Assembly: GCF_000021485.1 (NCBI RefSeq)
Contig: NC_011761.1
Span: forward strand, 2,138,001-2,202,000
DNA: 64,000 nucleotides
DNA from: Acidithiobacillus ferrooxidans ATCC 23270
Lineage (GTDB): Bacteria; Pseudomonadota; Gammaproteobacteria; Acidithiobacillales; Acidithiobacillaceae
Direction: 5' to 3'
Under the pieces are notes generated by a model. The model worked only from the letters and a program-made list of their open reading frames with translations. It searched no databases and had not been told where the DNA came from. Positions within the stretch are counted from its first letter, which is position 1. Each line of letters begins with the position of its first letter. A program made the position numbers and the translations under genes. This document shows, piece by piece, positions 34,992 to 43,954 of the stretch.

Positions 34992-37900
34992 TCACCGCAG
35001 GCCCAATCGCCGTTTCTGCCACAGGGCGTAGAGGGCGGGGATCACCAGCAGCGCCAGTAACGCGGCGCTGAACATGCCGCCCACCATGGGGGCGGCAATA
35101 CGCTTCATCACATCGGCACCGGCGCCATGGCTGAACATGATGGGCAAGAGGCCACCCACCACCAGGGTCAAGGTCATGGCCAGAGGCCGCAGACGCAGCA
35201 TGGTCCCCTCGATGACGGCAAGCTGAAGATCATGCCAACTCTGCAAGGTGTCGCGGGCCTGCCGCCGGATGAGGGCCTGATCCAGGTAGAGGAGCATCAC
35301 CACCCCGAATTCTGCCGCCACCCCCGCCAGGGCGATGAAGCCCACGGCCACGGCCACCGAGAGTTTGTAGCCGAGCCAGTAGACGAGCCAGAAACCGCCG
35401 ACCAGGGACAGGGGCAGGGTGAGCAGGATGATGGTCACCTCCACCCAGTTTTTGAAGTTGAAGTAGAGGAGCAGGGCGATCAGCAGAATGACGGCGGGAA
35501 TGACCAGCTCCAGGCGCTTGGCGGCCTGCTCCATGACCTGATACTGGCCTACCCAGGAGACGGTATAACCTCCTGGGAGACGGACGGCTTTCGCAATCGC
35601 CGCCTTGGCGCGGGGCACATAAGCACCGATGTTGGTGCCGGGCTTCAGGTCAATGTAGATCCAACTGTTCAGCCGACTGTTGTCGCTAGTGAGCATGGCT
35701 GGCCCTCCCTCGATGCGGAGGTCGGCCACCTGGGCCAAAGGGATCTGGGCGCCGTCGGGAGCGGCGATGCGGCTTTCCATCAGGGTGGCCAGGGACTGGC
35801 GCAGTTCCCGGGGGTAACGGAGATCCACCGGGAAGCGCTCCAGCCCTTGCACCGCAGTGGTCAGGATCTCGCCGCCGATCGCCGTCTCCACCAGACGGTT
35901 CACATCCGCCACCGAAAGACCGTAGCGGGCGGCCTTGGCGCGGTCGGTGTGCACGACGATGTAGCGGCCACCGGTGACGCGGGCCGCATAGGCGCTTTGG
36001 GTCCCAGGGACCTTGCGCAAAACCGTTTGGAGGTCCTGCCCCAGGCGGTTCAGGGTATCGAGATCCGTTCCGCCGATTTTAATGCCTAATGGCGTCTGGA
36101 GACCGGTAGTCAGCATATCCACCCGTCCTTTGAGCGGCTGCGTCCAGATATTCGACAGGCCGGGGACTTGCAAGGCTTTGTTCATCTTGCTTTGCAGCTT
36201 GTGCATGGTCATCCCGGCTGGCCACTGGTCGGGATTTTTCAAATTCACCACCGTATCAAACATGGACAGGGGCGATTGATCGGTCGCCGTTTGTGCCCTT
36301 CCGGCCTCGCCGAAAACCGTCTCCACCTCGGGGAAGGTCTTCAGGATGCGGTCCGTTTGCTGCAGGAGCGCGGCCGCCTGGCCGATGGAGACTGCCGGAT
36401 CCTGGGTGACCGGCATGTAGAGCAGCGTCCCCTCGTTCAGGGGTGGCATAAATTCCGACCCCAGGCGATTCCAGGGGTAGTAGAGGGTGGCCGTGAGCAG
36501 CAGGGCGAGGACCAAAATGATCCAGGGAGCGCGCAGGACACCGTGGATGACCGGTCGGTAGAGGAAAGCCAGGACCCGATTCAGGGGGTTTTTGCTTTCG
36601 GGGAGGATGCGGCCGCGAATGAACCAAGCCATGAGGATGGGCACCAGGGTTACCGAGAGCATGGCGGCGGCGGCCACGGAAAATGTCTTGGTGAAGGCGA
36701 GGGGCGCGAAGAGCTTGCCTTCCTCGCCGCCCAGGGCGAAGACCGGCAGGAAGGAAACGGCGATGATGATCAGCGAGAAGAACAGTGCCGGACCGACCTC
36801 CTCCGCCGCCGCTATGGCCGCCGCCCAAGGGTCGACGCCGGGGTTGTGTTCTAAATGCTTGTGCATATTCTCGATCATGACCACGGGGGCATCCATCATC
36901 ACGCCGATGGCGATGGCGATGCCGCCCAGGGACATGATGTTGGCGGGGATCCCCAGAGACCACATGATGAAAAAGGCGGCCAGTATCCCCAGCGGCAGGG
37001 CGATGAGCGCCACCAGCGCCGAACGTGCACGCAGCAGAAAGAGCAGGGAGATGAGCGCCACCGCCAGGGATTCTTCCAGCAGCTTACCGGTCAGGGTATG
37101 GATACTGCGCTGGATGAGCGGAGCTTGGCTGTAGGTGGTGACAACCTTCACGCCCTTGGGCAGGGAGGGCTGGATTTCCTTCAGCTTGCGCTCGATCTGG
37201 TGGATGAGGGCGTAGGCGTTGCCGCCCTGGTTCATCATGACGATCCCGCCCACCACCTGTCCGTGGCCGTTGAGCTCGGCAATCCCGTTGGGCAACTGCG
37301 GCCCCAACTGCACACGGGCCACCTCCCGCAGTGTAATGGGCACGCCGTTGCGCACCCCCAGCGAAGCATCCTCCAGGGCTTTCAGGGAATGGATGTAACC
37401 CGAGGTACGGACGATATAACTCGCTTCCCCCATATCCACCACCGAGCCGCTGGTCTCCCCGTTCGCGGCGCGGATGGCGGCCTCCACCTCCGGCAGGGTC
37501 AGGTTGTAGGCGAGGAGTTTCTGGGGGTTCACCACCACTTGGTACTCTTGCACCATCCCCCCCACCGTCGCCACCTCGGCGACGCCGGAGATGCCCTGCA
37601 GTTCGTACTTGAGGAACCAGTTCTGCAAGGTGGTGAGTTGGGCCAGATTCAAAGTTCCGCTGGGATCGGTGAGGGCATACTCGAAGATCCAGTCCACCCC
37701 CGAACTGTTGGGGCCAAGGGCCGGCGTGATCCCCGGCGGCAGCTTGGACTGCACCTGGCTCAGGTATTGGAGTACCAGATTACGGGCCTGATAGATGCTG
37801 GTGCCACCCTTGAAGAGGACGTAGACATAGGAATCCCCGAACATCGAGTAGCCGCGCACGGCTTGGGCGCCGGGCACCTCCTGCAGGGTGGTCTCCAGGG

Positions 37901-38105
37901 GATAGGTCACCTGATCCTGAACGATCTGCGGAGCCTGGCCCGGATAGGAGGTCTTGATGATGACCTGGGTGGGCGAGATGTCGGGGATGGCCTCCAGGGG
38001 AATATTGATCACCGCCAGCGTACCGGCGACGGTCAACACCAAGACAGCAATCATGACCAGCAAGCGGTTTTCCATACACCAACGCATGATCGCCCTAACG
38101 GACAT
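34992..38105 (-). CDS. cusA: CusA/CzcA-type RND heavy-metal efflux pump
   Basis: This inner-membrane RND pump of about 1037 residues expels Cu(I)/Ag(I) from periplasm and cytoplasm through a tripartite complex. Typical features are the first helix followed by I-P-L-E-A-I-P-D-I-S-P-T-Q-V and the family motif G-G-I-A-I-A-I-G-V-M-M-D-A-P-V-V-M-I-E-N. Two large periplasmic loops contain Met-rich spots (G-S-E-F-M-P-P-L-N-E-G). ATG 38105 (M-S-V-R-A-I-M-R-W) is chosen because it gives the family N-terminus; the open frame upstream runs into IS DNA. cusB and the outer-membrane gene lie upstream on the same strand, but an IS110 element now separates cusA from them, so its expression may need a new promoter. 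Confidence 0.93.
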   Translation of the reverse strand: MSVRAIMRWCMENRLLVMIAVLVLTVAGTLAVINIPLEAIPDISPTQVIIKTSYPGQAPQIVQDQVTYPLETTLQEVPGAQAVRGYSMFGDSYVYVLFKGGTSIYQARNLVLQYLSQVQSKLPPGITPALGPNSSGVDWIFEYALTDPSGTLNLAQLTTLQNWFLKYELQGISGVAEVATVGGMVQEYQVVVNPQKLLAYNLTLPEVEAAIRAANGETSGSVVDMGEASYIVRTSGYIHSLKALEDASLGVRNGVPITLREVARVQLGPQLPNGIAELNGHGQVVGGIVMMNQGGNAYALIHQIERKLKEIQPSLPKGVKVVTTYSQAPLIQRSIHTLTGKLLEESLAVALISLLFLLRARSALVALIALPLGILAAFFIMWSLGIPANIMSLGGIAIAIGVMMDAPVVMIENMHKHLEHNPGVDPWAAAIAAAEEVGPALFFSLIIIAVSFLPVFALGGEEGKLFAPLAFTKTFSVAAAAMLSVTLVPILMAWFIRGRILPESKNPLNRVLAFLYRPVIHGVLRAPWIILVLALLLTATLYYPWNRLGSEFMPPLNEGTLLYMPVTQDPAVSIGQAAALLQQTDRILKTFPEVETVFGEAGRAQTATDQSPLSMFDTVVNLKNPDQWPAGMTMHKLQSKMNKALQVPGLSNIWTQPLKGRVDMLTTGLQTPLGIKIGGTDLDTLNRLGQDLQTVLRKVPGTQSAYAARVTGGRYIVVHTDRAKAARYGLSVADVNRLVETAIGGEILTTAVQGLERFPVDLRYPRELRQSLATLMESRIAAPDGAQIPLAQVADLRIEGGPAMLTSDNSRLNSWIYIDLKPGTNIGAYVPRAKAAIAKAVRLPGGYTVSWVGQYQVMEQAAKRLELVIPAVILLIALLLYFNFKNWVEVTIILLTLPLSLVGGFWLVYWLGYKLSVAVAVGFIALAGVAAEFGVVMLLYLDQALIRRQARDTLQSWHDLQLAVIEGTMLRLRPLAMTLTLVVGGLLPIMFSHGAGADVMKRIAAPMVGGMFSAALLALLVIPALYALWQKRRLGLR

Positions 38106-38199
38106 TGCGACTCGCGCCACCCCAGAGGATGAAAGAGAATGGGGGGTGAGGAGATGGCGGATTGAGGTCGAGCAAGTTTTTGGTGATTCCATCCCGACT

Positions 38200-39640
38200 C
38201 TAACGTGACCCGCCAGGCCGACTCGTACCCCGGATTGCCTCCCTTGAGAGCGCACATTAAAAGGGCCGCCTGAGGCTTGCCACAGGCTGGTGATTTCGGC
38301 GCTGGCATTCGCCATCTCTCCCTTTGATAGTAATTGGAGAGACGTCGTTATGGAACTGCAATCCCTCTTTCACCGGGTTATCGGACTGGATGTTCATCAG
38401 GCCCAGGTCACCGCCTGTGCCATTCTCACGGACCCTGACGGAAACGTTACGATTGAGCGCCGGCAATTTGGTGCTTTTCAGAAGGACCGGAAGGCATTGG
38501 CCCTGTGGTGTGCCTCCCATCGGCCCGATACGGTGGTCATGGAGAGCACCGGGATCTACTGGAAGAGTCCCTATGCGGCCCTGGAAAAGGTGGGGATCCA
38601 GGCACAGGTCGTGAACGCCAGGCACGTCAAACAGGTCCCCGGTCGCAAGACCGATGTTGGGGATGCAGAGTGGCTCGCCACCCTGGCTCGAGCCGGACTG
38701 CTGCGGGGTTCCTTCGTTCCCCCGGCACAACTGCGGGAGCTGCGGCTGATCGCCCGACAGCGGCAAAATCTGGTGGGCATGCTCTCGTCGGAGAAAAACC
38801 GCTTGCACAAGGTGCTGACCGATGGCGGAATTCGACTGGGGGTGGTGGTCAGCGATATCCATGGGCAATCGGCCCGGGCCATGATCCAGGCCCTGATTCA
38901 GGGGAGTCCCCCGGAGGCCGTACTCCGACTGGCCAGCCGACGGCTCAAAGCCAGCCAGGAGGAGATCCTGGATGCCCTGCAAGGCGAGTTGAGTGCCAGT
39001 CACCGCTTTGTCCTGGACGAGACGCTCCGCCATATCGAGTCTCTGGAGGCCCAAATCGCGCGCTTCGATGTCCAACTGCTGGAGGGCTTGAAGCCGCAAA
39101 AGAATGCTCTCGAACTCCTGCAGACCTTGCCGGGCATCGATACCGTGGGTGCTGCCTTGCTGCTGGTCGAAATCGGAGACGACATGAGCGTCTTTGGGAG
39201 CGCCGATCGACTGGCCTCCTGGACCGGCCTTTGTCCCGGGAACAATGAGTCTGCCGGAAAACGGAAAAGTGGGCGAACCCGCAAGGGCAACCCGTATGTC
39301 CGTCGGATCCTCTGCGAATGCGCCCACGCCGCCAGTCGTACCCACTGCGCCCTGCGCTCCAAGTTCCAGAGTCTGGTCGTCCGTAGGGGGCACAAGCGCT
39401 CCATCATCGCCCTGGCCCACAAAATGCTGCGCATCATCTACTTCATGCTCTCACACGGCAAGTACTACCGGGATGCCGATACGGACTATGAGGCACTGAG
39501 TGTGCAGCGCAATGCTTCTCGCTGGATCAAGAAACTGATCAAATTCGGCTTCCTGCCGCAGCATCAGCCAGCGTAGAGCGTCACTTCGATCCCAATATGG
39601 CCACCCGATGGCCAGGGATTGCCGTGCCCATTCCACGGAT
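38200..39640 (+). mobile_element. IS110-family insertion between cusB and cusA (borders approximate)
   Basis: The transposase gene with its flanks fills the gap between the cusB stop (39651) and the region upstream of the cusA start (38105). IS110 elements lack clear inverted repeats, so the exact borders cannot be read. Confidence 0.6.
38350..39576 (+). CDS. IS110-family transposase
   Basis: This transposase of 408 residues has the IS110 architecture. The N-terminal RuvC-like DEDD domain reads V-I-G-L-D-V-H-Q-A-Q-V, V-M-E-S-T-G-I-Y-W and R-K-T-D-V-G-D-A-E-W. The C-terminal Transposase_20 domain reads L-L-Q-T-L-P-G-I-D-T-V-G-A-A-L-L and L-A-S-W-T-G-L-C-P-G-N-N-E-S-A-G-K. It looks intact. ATG 38350 is preferred to the earlier start at 38290. 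It is inserted antisense between cusB and cusA. IS110 elements use a bridge RNA encoded in the end next to the transposase; the flanks (about 38200-38349 and 39577-39640) are where to look. Confidence 0.93.
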   Translation: MELQSLFHRVIGLDVHQAQVTACAILTDPDGNVTIERRQFGAFQKDRKALALWCASHRPDTVVMESTGIYWKSPYAALEKVGIQAQVVNARHVKQVPGRKTDVGDAEWLATLARAGLLRGSFVPPAQLRELRLIARQRQNLVGMLSSEKNRLHKVLTDGGIRLGVVVSDIHGQSARAMIQALIQGSPPEAVLRLASRRLKASQEEILDALQGELSASHRFVLDETLRHIESLEAQIARFDVQLLEGLKPQKNALELLQTLPGIDTVGAALLLVEIGDDMSVFGSADRLASWTGLCPGNNESAGKRKSGRTRKGNPYVRRILCECAHAASRTHCALRSKFQSLVVRRGHKRSIIALAHKMLRIIYFMLSHGKYYRDADTDYEALSVQRNASRWIKKLIKFGFLPQHQPA

Positions 39641-39650
39641 TTCTTTCACA

Positions 39651-41099
39651 TTAATCATGGGATTGACCTTCCTGGCCCCTGTTCATTCCGGGCGTGGTAC
39701 CCGGGCCGGACGAGGTCGGGGGCGTCGGTGGGGCGCCTGCATCCCCGGCGGGAGCGGCCGGCGCCGGGGATTCCCGGCCCTGAGTCAGACCACTGTTCTG
39801 CGACCGGGAACGTCCACTGCCCGGCATGGCACTCGTGGTGGGCGCCGTGTTGCCACCCAGCATGCGGGCCTTGACCGACTGGAACTGGGATTCGGAATAG
39901 AGCAGGAACTGGGCGCTCTCCACCACCCGGTCGCCCACCTTGAGTCCCTTGTCGATGGCTACCCAGCCGTCGGTTTCCGGCCCTAGGGCGACCTGTACCG
40001 GCAGGAAGTGCCCTTGGCCCTCACCCAGCATCACGTAATCCCCCTGAGCGGTACGCAGTACGGCGCTGCTGGGCACCGCCAGGGTCTCCTTGGGGCTGGC
40101 TAAAATAGTGGCGGTGGCGTAGGTGCCGGGGCGCAACTCTCCGCCGGGATTGGGAAAGCTCAGCCGGGCCGTCACCGTCCGGTTTTTGGGGTCGAGGGTC
40201 GGATAGAGAAAGTTCAGACGTCCTTCCCAGTCCTTGCCGGGATAGGCCGGCAGATGCAGGCGCACGGGGTTGCCGATCCGTATCCAGGGCAATTGGTAGG
40301 AGTAGAGCGCTACATTGACCCATACCCGGTCGAGATTGGCGATTGCATAGATATTCGTCTGGGGCGAGACGTAACCACCTTGGCGCACGTCGAGGCTCTC
40401 GACCACCCCGGAAGCAGGCGCCAGGAGTGGCACGTCCCGTTGCGCCGTCCCGCGCTGGGCCAGGGCCGCGATCTCGCCTTCCGGCATGCCCAGCAGTCGC
40501 AATTTCGCCTTGGCTGCCGCCAGCAGAGCCGAGTCTTCCGTCGTTCCGCCCTGGCGACGGGCAATGAGATATTCCTGTTGGGCGCTATACAGCTCGGGAG
40601 AATAAATCTCGGCGAGTACCTGTCCGCGCCGCACGGGGTCACCGACGGCGCGGACATTCAAGCGTGTCACCCAGCCGGAGAAGCGCGGATTGACGGAATA
40701 GACGCGGTTCTCGTCCACTGCCACGGTGCCCACGGTGTGGATGGCCTGACCCATCGGACGGCGCTGGACATCCACGAGACGCACTCCCAGGTTTTGGGCT
40801 AGGCGCGGATCGATGCTGAGGCCGGACGCCTTGGGCGCGTTCGGACTGGAGGCATAGACCGGGAGATACGCCATCCCCATGCTGTCCTTCATTGGGTGAT
40901 CCGAATGAATCTTGGGGTTCATGGGGGCGGCCCAGTAGAGGATATGCCGTCCCTTTGGCGTGCCTTCCTGAGAATGGGTTGCGGTGGAGTTGGCACTCGG
41001 TGCCGCGGCAGGGACTCGCAGCCACCACACCGCGCCAGCCCCCAGACCTACACCAATGCCCAGCAGGCCCATGCCGATGATCCAGTTGCGTGCCTTCAT
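39651..41099 (-). CDS. cusB: CusB-type periplasmic adaptor (membrane fusion protein)
   Basis: This 482-residue adaptor links the CusA pump to the outer-membrane channel. The N-terminal membrane anchor I-I-G-M-G-L-L-G-I-G-V-G-L-G-A-G is followed by a heavy-metal-binding-like domain Y-W-A-A-P-M-N-P-K-I-H-S-D-H-P that keeps the Met/His pattern but has lost the usual Cys. Lipoyl and beta-barrel domains follow (G-W-V-T-R-L-N-V-R-A-V-G-D-P-V-R-R-G-Q-V-L). The tail is Gly/Met/Pro-rich. Its ATG overlaps the stop of the outer-membrane gene by four bases (ATGA), so the two are translationally coupled. Confidence 0.92.
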   Translation of the reverse strand: MKARNWIIGMGLLGIGVGLGAGAVWWLRVPAAAPSANSTATHSQEGTPKGRHILYWAAPMNPKIHSDHPMKDSMGMAYLPVYASSPNAPKASGLSIDPRLAQNLGVRLVDVQRRPMGQAIHTVGTVAVDENRVYSVNPRFSGWVTRLNVRAVGDPVRRGQVLAEIYSPELYSAQQEYLIARRQGGTTEDSALLAAAKAKLRLLGMPEGEIAALAQRGTAQRDVPLLAPASGVVESLDVRQGGYVSPQTNIYAIANLDRVWVNVALYSYQLPWIRIGNPVRLHLPAYPGKDWEGRLNFLYPTLDPKNRTVTARLSFPNPGGELRPGTYATATILASPKETLAVPSSAVLRTAQGDYVMLGEGQGHFLPVQVALGPETDGWVAIDKGLKVGDRVVESAQFLLYSESQFQSVKARMLGGNTAPTTSAMPGSGRSRSQNSGLTQGRESPAPAAPAGDAGAPPTPPTSSGPGTTPGMNRGQEGQSHD

Positions 41100-42418
41100 G
41101 GTTGCGTTGCTCCTTGGGTGGTGAGGAAATCCAGCTCTGCGGCGCTGAGGTCCAGGTCGCGGCGGTATTGCAGGCGGGTCAGAGCATAGTCCAGCACTTC
41201 TTTCTGGGTGCGCAGCACCGCGCTCAGTTCGGCACGTCCCGCCGCGTAGGCGGCGAGCGTCGCGGAAAAGGCATTCCGGGCGGTGGGAAGCAGTTGCCGA
41301 TCGGTGCGCTCCAACCGGGCCTTGAGGGCTTCATAACGGGCGAAGGTGGTGCGCGCCTGCTGGGTCAAGGCAAGGTGCTGATCGTCGTAGCGATATTGCG
41401 CCTGCAGTGCCTTGGCCCGGGCGGCGGCGACGTCCTGGTCCTGGCGATCTCCCGGAAATATGGGCAGGCTCAGGTTGACCCCCGCTGACAGCCAGTTGGG
41501 GCTGCCGGGGTAGAAATCCTGGCCATAATCGACGCTGACCGTGACTTCCGGCCAATAGCCACGCTTGGCCACCTGCACGCCAATTTGCGCGGCGCGCGTT
41601 TGCGCCTGGGCGGACCGCAGGAGGGGTTGGCCGGAAAGCCGGGCTTCCGCTTGGGCAAGGGTGGGCGGGGGTGGCAGGTTCGGCCATTGCTTTTCTATGG
41701 ACGGCGGTTTCCGTAGATCCAGGATCTGCGCGATTTGCGCCAGATCGCTCGCCTGCTCCGCCTGTAATTGATTGATATCATTGGCTAGGCTGTCGCGCGC
41801 CAGTTGTGCGCGGAGTACATCGGCCTGTGACCCTTGCGCGGAGCGATAGAGTGCCAGCGCCGCTTGCACGCTCTCTGTCTGCAACTGTTCCTGATGTCGG
41901 ACCGTTGCTACCGCATCTTCGGCATAGAGGGCTTGCAGCCAGGCGCGGCGCAGCAATAACACCAACTCGGCAGACTGGCCGCGCAGGGTATCGGCCGCCG
42001 CCTGGGCTTCCACCCCTGCCTGCTGCCCTTCCAGCCCCAGTTTGCCAAAGGAGGGAAAAGTCTGGCTCAGGCCCACGCTCAGCATGCTCATCTGCTGCTG
42101 GTTCATGGAGAAGTTGTTGAGGGGTGCGTTGACCACACCGAGGGCGAGGTGCGGATCGGGGAGTTGGGCTACCGCCACCGCTTGGTGCCGCAATTCCGCG
42201 ATCTTTTGGGTCAGGGCGCCGAGACCGGGATTTTGCCGCAGGGCGATCGCCTCTGCGCTCTGCAGGCTCAATGAGACGGCACTGGCATAAGGGCTAAACA
42301 CCATCATCAGCATGACGGGAAGGGAGAGTAGCTCTGCGCCCCTGCGAATAGCCGCAACCCACTTTAGAAAATATTTATTTCCAGAACTTCTTTGCACATC
42401 GCTCATAATAGTCTCCAC
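41096..42418 (-). CDS. cusC: TolC/CusC-family outer-membrane efflux protein
   Basis: This 440-residue outer-membrane factor completes the Cus-type pump. It has an N-terminal signal sequence (A-A-I-R-R-G-A-E-L-L-S-L-P-V-M-L-M-M-V). Two repeats with the OEP helical pattern follow (A-E-A-I-A-L-R-Q-N-P-G-L and Q-A-E-A-R-L-S-G-Q-P), with long heptad-rich helices. There is no lipobox Cys, unlike E. coli CusC. The start may be ATG 42418 or the Met at residue 5. It is the first gene of the operon cusC-cusB-(IS)-cusA. Confidence 0.9.
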   Translation of the reverse strand: METIMSDVQRSSGNKYFLKWVAAIRRGAELLSLPVMLMMVFSPYASAVSLSLQSAEAIALRQNPGLGALTQKIAELRHQAVAVAQLPDPHLALGVVNAPLNNFSMNQQQMSMLSVGLSQTFPSFGKLGLEGQQAGVEAQAAADTLRGQSAELVLLLRRAWLQALYAEDAVATVRHQEQLQTESVQAALALYRSAQGSQADVLRAQLARDSLANDINQLQAEQASDLAQIAQILDLRKPPSIEKQWPNLPPPPTLAQAEARLSGQPLLRSAQAQTRAAQIGVQVAKRGYWPEVTVSVDYGQDFYPGSPNWLSAGVNLSLPIFPGDRQDQDVAAARAKALQAQYRYDDQHLALTQQARTTFARYEALKARLERTDRQLLPTARNAFSATLAAYAAGRAELSAVLRTQKEVLDYALTRLQYRRDLDLSAAELDFLTTQGATQP

Positions 42419-42498
42419 ATGCGGCCCGGGTTAGGGCCGAAGACGCGAATTTCCTGTCCGGCGCGACTATGCGCGGGACTACGGATTCAGGCGGGAGG

Positions 42499-42888
42499 CT
42501 AAATGAGAAAACGAACTGCGGAGAGTGGGGGAAGACCAGTGTGGGCCGCAACGTGGAGAAAATGGGGAACGGGCTTAGGAGAAGGGAGAGTAAGCCAGGA
42601 CGCGACGGAAACGGCGAGAGCCGACATGGCGGGGGTGATGTTGTTGGCACTCTCCGCCACCGGCGTCATCATATCGTGGTGGCAGCAAGCAGTCAGGCAG
42701 GTGCCTTGCTGGGCCGGAGCGCCGAGGGTCTGCTCGCAACGCGGTGTTTGTGTGCTGTGTGCGGCTACCCCTGTCATCGACAGGGCGCACGGCGCCGAGG
42801 CAGCGTCTACAGGTGCCAACATCCAAGGCAGCAGTAGAAGCAGGGCCATAAAGGCTATCCGGCGAACGAACAGGCGAAAAACGCGCAC
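42499..42888 (-). CDS. Small membrane/exported protein upstream of cus operon (DUF2946-like)
   Basis: This 129-residue protein has an N-terminal signal or membrane segment (I-A-F-M-A-L-L-L-L-L-P-W-M-L). A Cys/His-containing middle follows (C-L-T-A-C-C-H-H-D-M-M), then a hydrophobic stretch and a Pro-rich end. Similar small proteins (DUF2946 type) often precede copper efflux genes, which fits the position 80 bases upstream of cusC on the same strand. A Cys-Cys-His-His-Asp-Met-Met cluster suggests metal binding, but the role is unknown. Confidence 0.6.
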   Translation of the reverse strand: MRVFRLFVRRIAFMALLLLLPWMLAPVDAASAPCALSMTGVAAHSTQTPRCEQTLGAPAQQGTCLTACCHHDMMTPVAESANNITPAMSALAVSVASWLTLPSPKPVPHFLHVAAHTGLPPLSAVRFLI

Positions 42889-43019
42889 GGCACTCCCATC
42901 TCAAGCTGCTAGTGTGGCCATCACAACACAACGGCCATCAAAAAGTCAACGCTTTCCCGAACCCGCGACTGAGTGCCGCGCTTCCCGCCCTTACTGGCGC
43001 GCCCCTTATCCATAGCTTT

Positions 43020-43264
43020 TTCTATCGCTCCAACCGTCGGTGTTTGTAAGTCTTTTCCGACGGCGAGATCCTCCATCTCTGGCGGGAGGTCCACGAAATG
43101 GCCGTCCAGCACTTGGAAGTCCTGGACGTGGAAAACTTCCGCCCCCACTACGCCCAGAACCTCATCCACCGGGTCCGCAGCCTGGAGGAACACAAGGAAG
43201 AGGCCATCGCCATGGTCGGCGAGAAACGCTATCGCATCTGGGCAATCTATGTGGGGTGCCGTTA
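43020..43264 (+). pseudogene. Cyclopropane-fatty-acyl-phospholipid synthase, C-terminal fragment
   Basis: A stretch of the CFA synthase C-terminus is readable: D-G-E-I-L-H-L-W-R-E-V, then V-L-D-V-E-N-F-R-P-H-Y-A-Q-N-L-I-H-R-V and V-G-E-K-R-Y-R-I-W-A-I-Y. There is an in-frame stop at 43047 before this segment, and similarity is lost after Y-V-G-C. Only about 80 of some 400 residues remain, so it is a relic. Confidence 0.75.
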
Positions 43265-43551
43265 CCAATATGTGGACCGAAGTTACCGCGAGGCAGAGGT
43301 GAGATGGGAAGAATCCAATGGTCAACAGGGGGACCATTGGCAGCGGAGGTAGAGTGGCCGAGGGACTTGCCTAGGACCATATCCTCAATCGCCAGGACAC
43401 TGATGGCTGAGGTGGTCCCCATCCATGGGATAGTCTGAAAGAAGATGGAATAAGTGGACACCGCCTACTACACTGAAGTGGCGTTGAATGGTCAGCAACG
43501 AGTGTTTGTTCTGGGTCCGTGGCGTAGCGAGTGAACGACGAGGAACAGAAA

Positions 43552-43815
43552 ATGTGGCCTTACATGATGGGTGGTTTTGGCAATGGTTATGATTGGACAG
43601 GGTCGGTATTCATGGTCCTGTTTTGGGGTTTGCTTTGCCTTTTGCTGATTTTTGCCATCGTTGCCGGCGTCATGTTGCTGGTGCAGGCCTTCACGGGTCG
43701 CGGGATTCGGGGCGGCGAGAAAAACACCGCGCTGGATGTGCTCCATGAACGCTATGCCCGCGGGGAAATAGGAAGGGATGAATACCTGGAAAGACGTCGC
43801 GACCTGGAACAATAA
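43552..43815 (+). CDS. Small membrane protein with SHOCT domain
   Basis: This 87-residue protein has one membrane helix (F-M-V-L-F-W-G-L-L-C-L-L-L-I-F-A-I-V-A) and a C-terminal SHOCT motif (A-L-D-V-L-H-E-R-Y-A-R-G-E-I-G-R-D-E-Y-L). The N-terminus is Met/Gly/Tyr-rich. The ATG at 43552 starts the recognisable M-W-P-Y-M-M-G; an upstream ATG at 43531 is possible. It precedes the copB gene by 140 bases, a common arrangement in copper-resistance regions. Confidence 0.8.
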   Translation: MWPYMMGGFGNGYDWTGSVFMVLFWGLLCLLLIFAIVAGVMLLVQAFTGRGIRGGEKNTALDVLHERYARGEIGRDEYLERRRDLEQ

Positions 43816-43954
43816 CGTTTCTCCATCCACCAAAGCGGGCCCGGATGCGCCACCAACAGGTGGAACTGTGGTAGACATCTCGTCTCGTTGGTTAAGAGCC
43901 AATGTCTGCAGCCGGCTCTGCGGGCTCCTGCGGCGGTAAAATAGAGAGGATTCT

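Noticed and set aside
35127-38132. Long plus-strand ORFs opposite cusA
   Set aside because: They are GC-rich shadow frames of the RND pump gene, rich in Gly, Gln, His and Asp as antisense frames are.
38257-39420. 387-codon minus-strand ORF opposite the IS110 transposase
   Set aside because: Antisense shadow of the transposase, with Gln- and Gly-rich composition and no known family.
43330-43461. Minus-strand frame resembling an IS110 C-terminal motif (F-F-Q-T-I-P-W-M-G-T-T-S-A)
   Set aside because: Only a short stretch is similar and no other IS110 motif is near; too weak to list as an element.
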